This document shows positions 18,429 to 27,861 of a stretch of DNA of 64,000 nt, one piece after another. A program made the position numbers and the translations under genes. Below the pieces are notes generated by a model. It made no database searches. It was not told the origin of the DNA and worked only from the letters and a program-made list of their open reading frames with translations. This DNA is from JACJYC01 sp964558465 (GTDB lineage Bacteria > Bacteroidota > Bacteroidia > Chitinophagales > Saprospiraceae), in NCBI GenBank assembly GCA_964558465.1, contig CAZLEF010000026.1:19396-83395 (forward strand), given 5' to 3'. Positions within the stretch are counted from its first letter, which is position 1, and every line of letters begins with the position of its first letter.

Positions 18429-20064
18429 CAATCCGATCCGCTTTGTGTTCACCGTTTTGGAGCAAGGTCAAACTTGTCACTTTTCCTGTGTTGTCGGAAT
18501 TGAATACCATTTTTGCATCAATCGATTTAGTGTAGAATTTATGCAGTTCATAAGGGAGAATTTCCAATTTATCCTGGCCGGTAGCCTGTGCAAACAGTTG
18601 ATTGCCTTCTTTGGTAATGGTCAGGATAAATCCCGGCGCCAGCTGGTATTTGCCCGGGTATTTTTCGAGCCATTCCGGGGCGATTTCAATGGCTGTCAAC
18701 TTTGTAATGGGTTTATCCGTCCGCATCCAGGTGATATCGTCCGAAGTGCTCTTTGAAACAACGGAGGCGATGGCGCCTTTTGGATCCCGGATAAACTCCA
18801 GGGTAGTCAGGCTGTTGTCGAAAAAGAATTTATCTTTTGCATACGGGTGGATCAGAAATTTCGAACCCCCTGTGCGGGCGGAATACATTTTCCCGTCTTC
18901 AAAAGTAAGGATGCGCTGTTCGCCTGTTTCCGATTCGTAGATAGCTTCGTAGGCTTTCAACTCGGCTGCCGGCATTTCTATCTTTTCCCATTTGAAGGGT
19001 TTTCCGATGGCGATGCCGGCCATTTTATAAGCTGCGTCGTCCGGCCCTTTGCAGGTGCAATTGGAGAAAAGCGCCACAAAAACTTTTTCATCGGGCAGGT
19101 AAAGAGAGGCGGTCAAAAAGCCGTTGATGCCGCCGCCATGTCCGATTACCGGGCTGCCCTGCACGTTGCCCAGCGACCAGCCGTAGCCATAACCCGTGGG
19201 TTTGCCGTTGTTCAGTTTGAAGGCGGTATGGGCCTTCATCCGGCTTTCCTTGCTCACCACTTTGTCGTCCATTACGGCTTTGTACCAGGTGTACAGATCG
19301 TCGACATTTGACAGTAGGGAGCCGGCGGCATAGGGCTGGGTCATGCTCAGAAAATCGGCGTTGGTGTTGCCGGTTTCGCCTTCCTGGTATCCGGCTGCCC
19401 GGTTTTTGATGATGGGCGCGGTATTACCGTAATACGAATGGTTCATACCCAGGGGTTTGAAGAAATTTTCATCCAGGAAAGCTTCGTAGGTTTTGCCCGA
19501 AACGATCTCGATGATATACCCCAGCAGGAAATAAGCGGAGTTGTTGTACCGGTAGGCCTCCCCCGGGGCAAAATCCATGGGTTCGTCCTTGAAATAATCC
19601 ACCATTTCTTTGGGCGTAAAATCCCTTTTTCGTTCCTCGTCCGTCCATTTCTCCAGGCCGGTATAACTTTTTATTCCGGAGGTATGGGTCAGGAGGTGTT
19701 CTACCGTGATTTTGTGGCCGTGTGTCGGATAGTCCGGGATGAATTTGGTGATTTCGTCCTGGAGTGAAAGTTTGCCCAGTTCTGCCAGCCTTAGAATGGC
19801 GCAGGCGGTAAACTGTTTGCTGATGGAGCCGATCCGGAACACGTGTTCGGGTTTCATGGCAACATCCAGTTCGATATTCGCTTTGCCAAAAGCCTTACGG
19901 TAGAGGATCTGGCCGTTTTTCACCACCAGGGCGGAAGCGCCCGGGCCGTCGGCGGGGAATTGAGCGGCCAGGATTTCGTCGATTTGGCTTTCCAGAGACT
20001 GGGTCCCTGCGTTGAATGCAACAAAAAGGAAAAACAACAACGAAGGTATTTTGAAATTCATCAT
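18424..20064 (-). CDS. Beta-lactamase-fold serine hydrolase
   Basis: A 546-residue protein of the class C beta-lactamase/penicillin-binding (PF00144) family. The signal peptide is 'FKIPSLLFFLFVAFNAGTQ'. Catalytic motifs are S80-I-S-K83 ('FRIGSISKQF'), Tyr173 in 'YRYNNSAY' and a 'GHGGG' motif in place of KTG. The last 180 residues form the extra beta-rich C-terminal domain common in Bacteroidota members. These proteins are mostly D-aminopeptidases or esterases, not antibiotic-resistance enzymes. The ATG at 20064 starts directly at the signal peptide; an upstream TTG at 20130 would spoil it. Convergent with the esterase gene. Confidence 0.87.
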   Translation of the reverse strand: MMNFKIPSLLFFLFVAFNAGTQSLESQIDEILAAQFPADGPGASALVVKNGQILYRKAFGKANIELDVAMKPEHVFRIGSISKQFTACAILRLAELGKLSLQDEITKFIPDYPTHGHKITVEHLLTHTSGIKSYTGLEKWTDEERKRDFTPKEMVDYFKDEPMDFAPGEAYRYNNSAYFLLGYIIEIVSGKTYEAFLDENFFKPLGMNHSYYGNTAPIIKNRAAGYQEGETGNTNADFLSMTQPYAAGSLLSNVDDLYTWYKAVMDDKVVSKESRMKAHTAFKLNNGKPTGYGYGWSLGNVQGSPVIGHGGGINGFLTASLYLPDEKVFVALFSNCTCKGPDDAAYKMAGIAIGKPFKWEKIEMPAAELKAYEAIYESETGEQRILTFEDGKMYSARTGGSKFLIHPYAKDKFFFDNSLTTLEFIRDPKGAIASVVSKSTSDDITWMRTDKPITKLTAIEIAPEWLEKYPGKYQLAPGFILTITKEGNQLFAQATGQDKLEILPYELHKFYTKSIDAKMVFNSDNTGKVTSLTLLQNGEHKADRIE

Positions 20065-20184
20065 TTCCGGATGGATTTTATGATTTCCGTAAAGGTAATA
20101 AAATCTGGAATGCCGCCGGTACAAGAACAAACAGACCGGTAAAAACTGTTCTCAGGATGCCGGTCAGCAGCAACGGATAGTTAT

Positions 20185-21183
20185 TCATTCAATTTTATCT
20201 TCAAACCCCGCCGCCAATCGTTCCCTTAGCCCCGCCTTTACGGTTTCCTCTGCAAATGCATGTTCCACCGCCTCCAGGTTGCACCGCAGGAAATGAGCTT
20301 TTTCCCAGCCGAACACCCGGTGCAAAGTCGCGTATTCGTCCGCCAGCGTGACGTCGGAGATGGTGCGGGCGTCAGTATTGACGCTCATGGAAATGCCGGC
20401 CCGGTACAGCTTGTCGGCGCTGTGGCCGGTGATCTTATCGAACACATTGGTCTGTACGTTGCTGGTGGGGCAGACTTCGAGGTGGATGTTTTGCGCCTTC
20501 AGGAATGCCATCAATCCGGGGTCTTCGGCGCTGCGCACGCCGTGCCCGATCCGGCTGGGATGAAAATGCCGGAGGGTTTCCCATACGCTGTCGGGGCCGC
20601 GCGCTTCGCCTGCATGGGCGGTGCAGTTGATCCCTTTTTCCCCGGCGTATTGAAAAGCGGAGATATGATTGTCGATCGGAAACCCCGCTTCATCCGCGGC
20701 GATATCGAAACCGACAACATGCGTACCTTTGAAATGTTCCACCAGCCGGACCGTTTCCATGCTCTGCGCCTCGGAATAATGCCGGAGGGTACACAGGATG
20801 AGGCCGGCCTGAACGCCGGTTTGCCGGATGCCTTCTTCCATGGCCTCATCGACCGAGCGGACAATCTCCGCCGGTTTCAACCCCTTTTGCAGGTGTTCCA
20901 GCGGTGCAAACCGGATCTCGGCATAAATGACATTGTCGGCTTTGAGTTGATCAAAAAGATCCAGCGTTACCAGGCGCAGTTGTTCCAGGGTCTGCATCAG
21001 TTCGATGCCCTTGACGGCGCGAGTAATAAAATCGGCCAGATCCCGGCATTTGGGCGGGCCGACGAAGTGCGCCCTGTATTCTTCGATTGTCACCGCCGGA
21101 TTGAGTTTTCTGACGACGTCGTAACTCAGGGAACAGTCGAGGTGCAGGTGCAATTCGATTTTGGGTAAAGCGGAAAATTTCAT
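20185..21183 (-). CDS. add: Adenosine deaminase family protein
   Basis: A 332-residue TIM-barrel metal-dependent deaminase. The zinc ligands are His12 and His14 in 'ELHLHLD', with further ligands near 'CTAHAGE' (containing the catalytic Glu), 'RIGHGV' and 'VNTDAR'. The usual HLDG is HLDC here and the usual NTDDP is NTDAR, both typical of this subfamily. Expected reaction: adenosine (or deoxyadenosine) to inosine plus ammonia, for purine salvage. Bacterial relatives may use other purines, so the substrate is inferred. It shares its strand with the upstream DUF5686 gene but is 226 nt away and probably has its own promoter. Confidence 0.85.
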   Translation of the reverse strand: MKFSALPKIELHLHLDCSLSYDVVRKLNPAVTIEEYRAHFVGPPKCRDLADFITRAVKGIELMQTLEQLRLVTLDLFDQLKADNVIYAEIRFAPLEHLQKGLKPAEIVRSVDEAMEEGIRQTGVQAGLILCTLRHYSEAQSMETVRLVEHFKGTHVVGFDIAADEAGFPIDNHISAFQYAGEKGINCTAHAGEARGPDSVWETLRHFHPSRIGHGVRSAEDPGLMAFLKAQNIHLEVCPTSNVQTNVFDKITGHSADKLYRAGISMSVNTDARTISDVTLADEYATLHRVFGWEKAHFLRCNLEAVEHAFAEETVKAGLRERLAAGFEDKIE

Positions 21184-21409
21184 ACCACTTATTTCAGGTT
21201 GATCCGTGCGAAGTTGTTTGACGAAAATATGGTTACAATACCGGGACAGGTTATAAGGGTTCGGCGTTGTTTATTATGGTTGTTGAGCCACCAGGCATGG
21301 TAACGTTATTTCCGGCTCGGATGATAACCACAAGGTACGCCATTTTCTTTGTGCTCCTTGTGGCAGCCTTGTGTCCATGTGTTAAATAATTCCCCGATTT
21401 TGAGCGTCG

Positions 21410-23902
21410 TTAAAAAAAGAAATACATCCCCCCCACCACATTAAACCGGCTGGCCTCCGGGTTATCCAGGTAATTAAGCCGCCAGATGGCGTCTACCCGC
21501 AGGAATTTGAAGATGTTTTCGATGCCCACCCCAACTTCCATGAACGGTTTTTTATCGGGCGGCCGGAAGCCGGTATAGGTGTCCAGGCCGGAAGGCGCAA
21601 AAAGATTCAGCCGGTTGGCCTCGCGGTTCCGCGCCGAAAGCGAACCGGCCACAGCTTTGAAACTGATCACCTCGCGCCATTTCAGTTTCCGCATCAGGGG
21701 GATCTTGTTGAGGAAATACCCGTCGAAATGATGTTCCAGGATGAGGCTGGCGTAGGTATCGCTGGCAAATTCGTACCGGTTCATGGTATTGAAGATCCCG
21801 CGGCCCATGAAATAAGCTTCGTTGCCCGGGTGTACTTCCAGGAGCAAAAACGGCAATTCACCGAACACTTTTCCGGCCCTGAACCGGTAGCTGAGCCACC
21901 CGACCGGGTTGATGTTGAAATAATGCCGGTAATACAGCGAAATCTTGTGGTAGTGGTAATCGCTCCCGAGCAGATCATTGATCCCCAGCGTATACTGAAG
22001 CTCGATGGCGGGGTGTTTGGTGCCCAGGCTGGCGCGGTCGAAGGTCAGGTCAATAAACTCTTCCTTGAACGCAAAGCGTGTTTTGATAATAAGTTCAGTG
22101 GTGTTGATGGTGGTATCCACCTCCCCTGTTCCATGCGGCCGGAGATATACAAAATTAAAACCCCCGCCGTCGGCAGCAATGCCGCCGTACGGGTCCAGGT
22201 GCCTGCTCAGCAGCGTGAGGCGGTTGGAAAATCCATTGTTCCAGTACCGTTCGAAATAGGCTTTGGCTTCTTTTACCTGGATGAGTTTCATGGGCAGGTC
22301 GCGCCGCAGAAAGCCGGAAAAAAGGTCGCCTTCTTCAAAAGACTCCGTATTTTCATTGCTTTGGCTGATGTCGGAATTATAAGCCAGCCCCAGCATTTTC
22401 CGGGGGTCGCGGCTGGACAGGTACCGCAACTCCGCTCCGTATTTGAAGACTTCATCCCTGAATCCATATGCTCCGTAGGCGTTGAGCCGGATTTTTTTGC
22501 TCAACCGGTTGCTGGTTCGCAAGCCCAACCGGATGCGGCTGCCTTCTACCGGGTTGCTGTTGTAGATGGAAAAATACGGTCCGAATTCCAGTTTTCCTAC
22601 ATCGACATAGCCGTCAACCAGGGTTTTTAATACCTGAGAATAGGTTTTATAGGCCGGGGTATTCTTCAGGCTGTCAACCATAGCGTAAATGCCGGCTTCG
22701 TTTTTGGCCAGCGGCTCGTGCCTGGCCGTTTGCCAGTAAGCCTCATCTTTGATCAGGGTTTCAGGCGCGGGTCTGGGTTGTTTTTCCGGGATGTTTACGG
22801 CGAAATCCGGATCGTAATCCCGGAAGGTGACGGTATGGCGGCCGATCATGCCGGGCGCTTTTTCGGCGGGTTTGAAATCCAGGATCGTTTTTTTGCGGTT
22901 GGGCAGCCAGCTGCCTTGCTGGTATTCAAAATCCTGGTAGATGATGATGCGGTTGACCAGGTTGATGTTGACATCCGGGCTCATGCGCATATTCACCTTC
23001 TGGATCGCAAAGGTGGAATCGGCCACCCAAAAATCACCGTAAAAAGTATTCTCTTGTTTGCGTTTGGGTTTGAATTTAAGCTGATAACTCCACTGGTTCC
23101 GGATGAAAAGGCTGTCGATGATATAATACTCGTAATAACTCAACCCACTGTTGGAAAAAGGACTGGCGAAGGGTTTCTCCAGAATATAAATCCAGTTGTC
23201 GTAAACGCTGAAAGGGGTGTATATCTTTTTGATGTAATCGATGATCGTGGCATTGTTAACACCAGAGGTGCGCTGGGCCAGAACAATTTCGCTCCATTGT
23301 TTTTTATCTCCGTCGTAATAAACATTGGAAACGGTTTCGTTGAGATAGACCGGCAGAAAGGGTTTTTCGTCGGAAGTGCTGTCGAAATTTTCAAAAATGA
23401 AGGCAAAGGGTTTCATCAGTTTGCTGTCCCTGAGTTTGGGGGGCACATTTTCAAAATCGAGTTCAAGTTTGGCGTAACTTTGGTACCCGATATTGGGAAA
23501 ATACTCCAGGCGGTTGCGCTCCTTGTTGGCGATAATGCCGCGCACAATGGCGTTTGCGGGGTTTTCGCCGGCGACCACCACTACTTCCGACAAGGTCAGG
23601 CGATCAGCGTGGAGCACAAAATTCACGGTTTGTTCCGTATCCTTACCCAATGCCATTTGGGCTGTCTGGTACCCGATGGCGGACGCGCTCAGGCTGTTGC
23701 CCGGCAGTTTTCCGGTCGTCAGTTCATAGTACCCGTCCAGGTCGGATGAAACCCCTGTGGTTGTCCCTTCGAAGAACACATTGCAGAAGGAGACGCCTTC
23801 TTCCGTATCTGCATCGATCACCCGCCCGCGGATGGTAAAGTTCTGGGGCAAGGCCAGGCCGGGTGGAATCAAAACTGCACAAATCAGCAAAAAGCGTAAC
23901 AT
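21410..23902 (-). CDS. DUF5686 / carboxypeptidase-regulatory-like outer-membrane protein
   Basis: An 830-residue outer-membrane protein with a signal peptide ('LICAVLIPPGLALPQ'). Residues about 22-105 are a CarboxypepD_reg-like (TonB-receptor N-terminal) domain: 'IRGRVIDADTEEGVSFCNVF' to 'VVVVAGE'. The rest is the DUF5686 region, a long stretch rich in alternating aromatic beta strands ending in 'GGMYFFF', an outer-membrane C-terminal signature. Members are common in Bacteroidota; their role is unproven, probably transport or envelope assembly. No plug domain is clear, so it is not a classical SusC. It is followed by adenosine deaminase on the same strand. Confidence 0.85.
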   Translation of the reverse strand: MLRFLLICAVLIPPGLALPQNFTIRGRVIDADTEEGVSFCNVFFEGTTTGVSSDLDGYYELTTGKLPGNSLSASAIGYQTAQMALGKDTEQTVNFVLHADRLTLSEVVVVAGENPANAIVRGIIANKERNRLEYFPNIGYQSYAKLELDFENVPPKLRDSKLMKPFAFIFENFDSTSDEKPFLPVYLNETVSNVYYDGDKKQWSEIVLAQRTSGVNNATIIDYIKKIYTPFSVYDNWIYILEKPFASPFSNSGLSYYEYYIIDSLFIRNQWSYQLKFKPKRKQENTFYGDFWVADSTFAIQKVNMRMSPDVNINLVNRIIIYQDFEYQQGSWLPNRKKTILDFKPAEKAPGMIGRHTVTFRDYDPDFAVNIPEKQPRPAPETLIKDEAYWQTARHEPLAKNEAGIYAMVDSLKNTPAYKTYSQVLKTLVDGYVDVGKLEFGPYFSIYNSNPVEGSRIRLGLRTSNRLSKKIRLNAYGAYGFRDEVFKYGAELRYLSSRDPRKMLGLAYNSDISQSNENTESFEEGDLFSGFLRRDLPMKLIQVKEAKAYFERYWNNGFSNRLTLLSRHLDPYGGIAADGGGFNFVYLRPHGTGEVDTTINTTELIIKTRFAFKEEFIDLTFDRASLGTKHPAIELQYTLGINDLLGSDYHYHKISLYYRHYFNINPVGWLSYRFRAGKVFGELPFLLLEVHPGNEAYFMGRGIFNTMNRYEFASDTYASLILEHHFDGYFLNKIPLMRKLKWREVISFKAVAGSLSARNREANRLNLFAPSGLDTYTGFRPPDKKPFMEVGVGIENIFKFLRVDAIWRLNYLDNPEASRFNVVGGMYFFF

Positions 23903-24058
23903 AGTTTTCCAGGATTTCGAGCGTCCAGAGTCGGCGCGATGGTTTGATCGCCGGATGTTTCAAAATTAGGTAATGGATATAACGCCCAAATTAGACGCTA
24001 TTTTTGGATGAATGGTTTAAAAAAAAGCGGTTCGTCCGGAAAAAAACAAAGAACAGCC

Positions 24059-24658
24059 TCATTGACCGGCTTTTTCCCAGAACTTTAACTTGCCCTCCAA
24101 TGCAGAAGATTGAAGGACAAAGTCCGGCGGAATTTCATCCGAATAACTAAAATAGGTGGCCAGCCGGGTACCGGCCGGCATTTTTTCAAGCTGCTCTCTG
24201 ACATAAGAAGAATACAAAGGGTATAGTTTTTTGTCGAGTGGAATTGAATCGTCCATTCGTCCTGTTTGATCCATATTTTCATAAAATGGATTGAAACAAT
24301 AAAAAGCATTGAATTCGTCGAACCCGATTTCGGTGATATTCGCGTGAATGAACCGGACGTTGGGCAATCCGAAACGGGCCAAAACCCGGTTGGAAGCCAG
24401 ATACAGGCTTTCACGCTGTTCAACTCCTGTAAAATGCCCGGTGGTGAAGGCGGCGCCGATCATACAAAATTTGCCGGCGCCGGAACCAATGTCCAAAACC
24501 CTCGCACCTGGTTTTCCGGCAAGAAACCGGGCCGCCGGCGCAGCAGCCGCAACCGGGGTAAAATGGAACTCTGCCAGATGCCGGATGTTTTCCGGATAAA
24601 TCGAGTCAAACGCTTCGTCCGTTACAGGTAAACCAGCCTTCAGGTGTTTAAAGATCAT
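24059..24658 (-). CDS. Class I SAM-dependent methyltransferase
   Basis: A 199-residue Rossmann-fold methyltransferase. Motif I is 'VLDIGSGAGKF' near residue 53, followed by the acidic residue in 'FTGVEQRESLY' and a motif IV-like 'FNAFYCFNPFYEN'. The substrate is unknown. It is the last gene of a likely operon: the glycosyltransferase stop is 24 nt upstream, preceded by a small membrane protein. The 'NPFYEN' motif resembles the NPPY of N-methyltransferases loosely, so methylation of an amino group is one possibility (weak). Confidence 0.75.
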   Translation of the reverse strand: MIFKHLKAGLPVTDEAFDSIYPENIRHLAEFHFTPVAAAAPAARFLAGKPGARVLDIGSGAGKFCMIGAAFTTGHFTGVEQRESLYLASNRVLARFGLPNVRFIHANITEIGFDEFNAFYCFNPFYENMDQTGRMDDSIPLDKKLYPLYSSYVREQLEKMPAGTRLATYFSYSDEIPPDFVLQSSALEGKLKFWEKAGQ

Positions 24659-24682
24659 TCTTTTCTGCTTTATTCTCCGATT

Positions 24683-25843
24683 TCACCGGGTCTGCCGCCC
24701 CTTCCACTCATAGCGCTTGTTAAAAATCGCGGCTATTCCAACCAATGCAAAGTAAATCACATGCAGGAACTGAGCCGGCAGGAAAGACCGCATCAACTCC
24801 GGCCGGTCGAAAAAGCGGGTAGCTGTCCGCAAAAAGAAAAAATCCGCCGTCAGCTTCACACCCCAGGCGCAGAGGATAAAAAATACCGCATCCGCTCCGG
24901 CCCAGGGCAGGCTCAAGGCGCCCAGGATCAACGCCCAGGACAATACAAACACGAGCCCCTGTATCCCCAGCAACCGCCATTGCCGGTAAGCGCCCGACTT
25001 GGAAGCCCAACGCAATCGCTGGCGGACAAAATCCCTTATCGTGGGCATTGCCCGGGTATGGACGGTGGCTTCCGTGTTTTTTAAAAAACGGATCCGTCCT
25101 GGAAAAGCCGCGGCCATTTTTTGTGACAGCAGCAGATCGTCGCCCGAAGCCAGGTGGGTATGGCCTGCAAAACCGCCCACCTCCCGAAAAGCCTGCCTGG
25201 AATAAGCCAGATTGGCGCCGTTGCTGAGGTGAAACCCACCTGAAAAGACGCCGGCCCCTGTCAGAAGCATCATGCCGAGATAATCCAGGGACTGAAACCG
25301 CTCCAAAAGGTTGGATTCTCTGTGAAAACCAACGGGCCCCGAAACCAGCAGGCTGTTTTGATTTTCACAGCAAAATGCGAGGCGCCGGAGCCACCCGGCA
25401 GGCGCCTCGCAATCCGCATCCGTACAGGCGATCCACTCTCCGCCCGACTGGTCAATGCCCAATAGAAGGGCCTGTTTTTTCAGGGCAATTCCAGTCAAAA
25501 CATAACCGGGAAAATCTGCTAACCGGATCAACCTGAGCCTGGGGTCTTTGATTTCGGAAACGATCCGGGCAGTGGCATCCTCTGAATGATCGTCGATCAC
25601 TAAAATCTCCATTAAATCCGGGGGGTAAGATTGGCGGAGAACGGATTGAATGCATTCCCCGATATGGTCTGCTTCATTCCGGGCCGGGATCAGGATGCTG
25701 ATCCGGGTGGATGGAACCCAATTTTCCGGAAGGTTCAGGGGGCGCAATTGTCGCCAGATCCGGAGGACCCAACCCAGCAGCAATGCGTAAAGAAGCCCCA
25801 AGAACAGGGCAATGCTACTGATCAAACAGATTATCGTACTCAT
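24683..25843 (-). CDS. Membrane glycosyltransferase, family 2
   Basis: A 386-residue GT2 enzyme. An N-terminal transmembrane helix ('ICLISSIALFLGLLYALLLG') is followed by the GT-A domain with 'ILIPARNEADHI', 'VIDDHSED', the metal-binding 'DADCE', 'SGDDLLLS' and the processive-type 'RQRLRW' motif; two or three C-terminal transmembrane helices end the protein. It resembles cellulose/hyaluronan-synthase-like enzymes that move a sugar polymer or lipid-linked sugar across the membrane; the sugar is unknown. The ATG at 25843 overlaps the end of the upstream membrane-protein gene by 29 bp, so translation is probably coupled. The upstream in-frame start at 25960 lies inside that gene. Confidence 0.85.
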   Translation of the reverse strand: MSTIICLISSIALFLGLLYALLLGWVLRIWRQLRPLNLPENWVPSTRISILIPARNEADHIGECIQSVLRQSYPPDLMEILVIDDHSEDATARIVSEIKDPRLRLIRLADFPGYVLTGIALKKQALLLGIDQSGGEWIACTDADCEAPAGWLRRLAFCCENQNSLLVSGPVGFHRESNLLERFQSLDYLGMMLLTGAGVFSGGFHLSNGANLAYSRQAFREVGGFAGHTHLASGDDLLLSQKMAAAFPGRIRFLKNTEATVHTRAMPTIRDFVRQRLRWASKSGAYRQWRLLGIQGLVFVLSWALILGALSLPWAGADAVFFILCAWGVKLTADFFFLRTATRFFDRPELMRSFLPAQFLHVIYFALVGIAAIFNKRYEWKGRQTR

Positions 25844-26282
25844 TCCCCTTTTGACGGCGCTGTTCCTTTTCCGGCTTGGGCAGATCCAGCGGTTTTTCTT
25901 CCAGGATCTCAAAATCGGCATACTCGCCTTTTTGCAGGATATCTGCCTGTCTGCGGGCATCCCGGACTTTTTTATTCAACATCGACCGCCCGAACAGGTA
26001 CAAAACCGTGATCGGAAAACAGATGGCCGAAAGAGCGATAGCGCCGATACCCACCCAGAAGCGCTGTCTCAACAACTGGCCGATCCATTTGACAAACCCC
26101 AGAAACACCGTGTGATCGATGATCAGCGACGCAACCAGTAAAAAAGGCGACGCAATCCATAGGAGTTTGAAGATAAATTGCGTTAAATAGAACAGCAGGA
26201 TGAAAAAACCTACTGTCAGCAGGATGCCGATGACTGCGCTGAAGGGATTGCCCCCTGTATTATAATATCGTTGATCGCTCAT
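25815..26282 (-). CDS. Small membrane protein upstream of the glycosyltransferase
   Basis: A 155-residue protein I do not recognise. Two strong hydrophobic segments are at about residues 14-55 (probably two helices) and 78-98, and a basic, glutamate-rich cytoplasmic tail runs to the C-terminus. The first residues ('SDQRYYNTGGNPF') are polar. Its last 29 bp overlap the start of the glycosyltransferase gene, so it is probably an accessory subunit or a neighbour in the same operon (inference). Confidence 0.7.
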   Translation of the reverse strand: MSDQRYYNTGGNPFSAVIGILLTVGFFILLFYLTQFIFKLLWIASPFLLVASLIIDHTVFLGFVKWIGQLLRQRFWVGIGAIALSAICFPITVLYLFGRSMLNKKVRDARRQADILQKGEYADFEILEEKPLDLPKPEKEQRRQKGNEYDNLFDQ

Positions 26283-26390
26283 TAACCAGCTTTTATAGCA
26301 ATAAGTACAAATTTAAGGAAATGTTGGACCTTCCGGCGATTATTTAGCTGTTTTGAAGGAATAAACGGACGAGCGTGCGGAATAATTCGG

Positions 26391-26422
26391 TTTGCGTTTC
26401 CTTTGAATTTCACTTAATTTTG
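26391..26422 (+). promoter_or_regulatory. Promoter of the TlpA-like gene
   Basis: TTTG (26391-26394) and TAATTTTG (26415-26422) are separated by 20 nt, the Bacteroidota -33/-7 arrangement. The start codon is 21 nt downstream of the -7 box. Confidence 0.65.
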
Positions 26423-26442
26423 TACCCGAAAATGAAATAACC

Positions 26443-27795
26443 ATGAAAATTACTGTTTTTTTAACGGCCCTGTCCGCGCTTTTTCTGGCCAACACCCGCC
26501 CCGCAGAGACGATTAAACTCCGCTGCGAAGTCACCGGGTGCGGGCAAACCATGCAACTATTCCGCTTTGACGGCATCCGGTTTATTCCAACCCAAACGGC
26601 AACCGGCAATGACGGAGTTTATATTTTTGACATTCCCAAGTCGGACCCGCAGTTTTATTATCTCGGCGCCAGCGACAAACTGACCATCCCCATTATTTTG
26701 GGCCAGGAGCCGGACATCCTCGTCAAAGGCGCCTGCAATAATATCCGCAACGCACGTCTGGAGAATTCCATTCTGAATCGCGATTACCAGTCGCTCAAAG
26801 CCAAACTGGATGAATTCAAAATGAAAAGCAGCCAGCAGGCCGGCAGTTTCCAACGCGCCATGCGCGATCAGGAAACCCAGCAAAAAATCGCCCTGGAAAT
26901 GGCCGTCCTGGATAAAGCCAAACTGGGATTCCTCGATTCGCTGAAAAAACATAACCCGTTTTTTGCACGGGTAGCCGCCCTGAATACTTACCTGAGTTAC
27001 CCGAATAACGGCGCTGATTATGAAAACGAACTGGTTTATTTCGCAGATCAGTTCTTTCGTTACGCCGACTTTACGGACAAGGCATACGGCTCGCTTCCCT
27101 GGGTATACGAAAGTTTCAAAAGTTATGCCCAAACCCTGAGCAGTGTCAACCTCGACGATCCGACCCACCAGCATTTTATCGAATCGGCGTTGAAAAAACT
27201 GCCGCAGTCCTCCGATGTTCATCAACTGGCCTATGGAGGTATCCTGGCTGCCCTGAAAGAGCGCAACCACCCCAACTATGCGGTTTTTGCCAAGGCTTTT
27301 ACAAGTCAGTTCAAAAGCACCGACCCACAGGCCGCAGCCATGATAGAAAACGAACTCAAGCGTGCAGGCAGTACCATCGTCGGCGGCCTGGCGCCTGATT
27401 TTACCCAAAATTCCCCGGAAGGCGAACCCGTCAACCTGAGCGACTTCAAAGGCAAGATCGTGCTGGTCGATTTCTGGGCAAGCTGGTGCGGGCCCTGCAG
27501 GCGTGAAAATCCCAATGTGGTAAGGGTCTACAATCAATATAAAGATAAGGGCTTTGAGATCCTCGGCGTAAGCCTCGACAACAGCAAGGACAAATGGCTG
27601 CAGGCCATCGGCGCCGACGGACTGACCTGGAAACATGTGAGCGACCTGAAGGGTTGGCAAAACGAGGTGGCACAGACTTTTGGCGTCCGGTCGATCCCGC
27701 ACACGATCCTGCTCGATCAGGAGGGCCGCATACTGGCCCGTGGTTTGCGCGGCGATGCGCTGGAGCAAAAGCTGGAGGAATTGTTGGGACAGTGA
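26443..27795 (+). CDS. TlpA-like thiol:disulfide oxidoreductase
   Basis: A 450-residue periplasmic protein. A signal peptide ('ITVFLTALSALFLANT') is followed by a DUF4369-like beta domain and a helical linker to about residue 300. The C-terminal thioredoxin fold, about 305-450, carries 'VDFWASWCGPCRREN' (WCGPC active site), 'ILGVSLDNSKDKW', and the cis-proline motif 'IPHTILLDQEG'. It is expected to reduce disulfides outside the cytoplasm. Many Bacteroidota carry several such proteins; the specific partner is unknown. No adjacent gene suggests cytochrome maturation. Confidence 0.88.
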   Translation: MKITVFLTALSALFLANTRPAETIKLRCEVTGCGQTMQLFRFDGIRFIPTQTATGNDGVYIFDIPKSDPQFYYLGASDKLTIPIILGQEPDILVKGACNNIRNARLENSILNRDYQSLKAKLDEFKMKSSQQAGSFQRAMRDQETQQKIALEMAVLDKAKLGFLDSLKKHNPFFARVAALNTYLSYPNNGADYENELVYFADQFFRYADFTDKAYGSLPWVYESFKSYAQTLSSVNLDDPTHQHFIESALKKLPQSSDVHQLAYGGILAALKERNHPNYAVFAKAFTSQFKSTDPQAAAMIENELKRAGSTIVGGLAPDFTQNSPEGEPVNLSDFKGKIVLVDFWASWCGPCRRENPNVVRVYNQYKDKGFEILGVSLDNSKDKWLQAIGADGLTWKHVSDLKGWQNEVAQTFGVRSIPHTILLDQEGRILARGLRGDALEQKLEELLGQ

Positions 27796-27861
27796 TCAAA
27801 TGACCAGGCTCATTTTCACCAACTAAAATTAACCATAACTCAGGGCGCAAAAATCAACCCG

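Noticed and set aside
18424..20064. Antibiotic-resistance beta-lactamase
   Set aside because: Sequence fits the broad serine-hydrolase family with an extra C-terminal domain; no evidence for resistance.
22718..23749. 343-residue plus-strand frame opposite the DUF5686 gene
   Set aside because: Antisense shadow of a well-supported gene, with no domain of its own.
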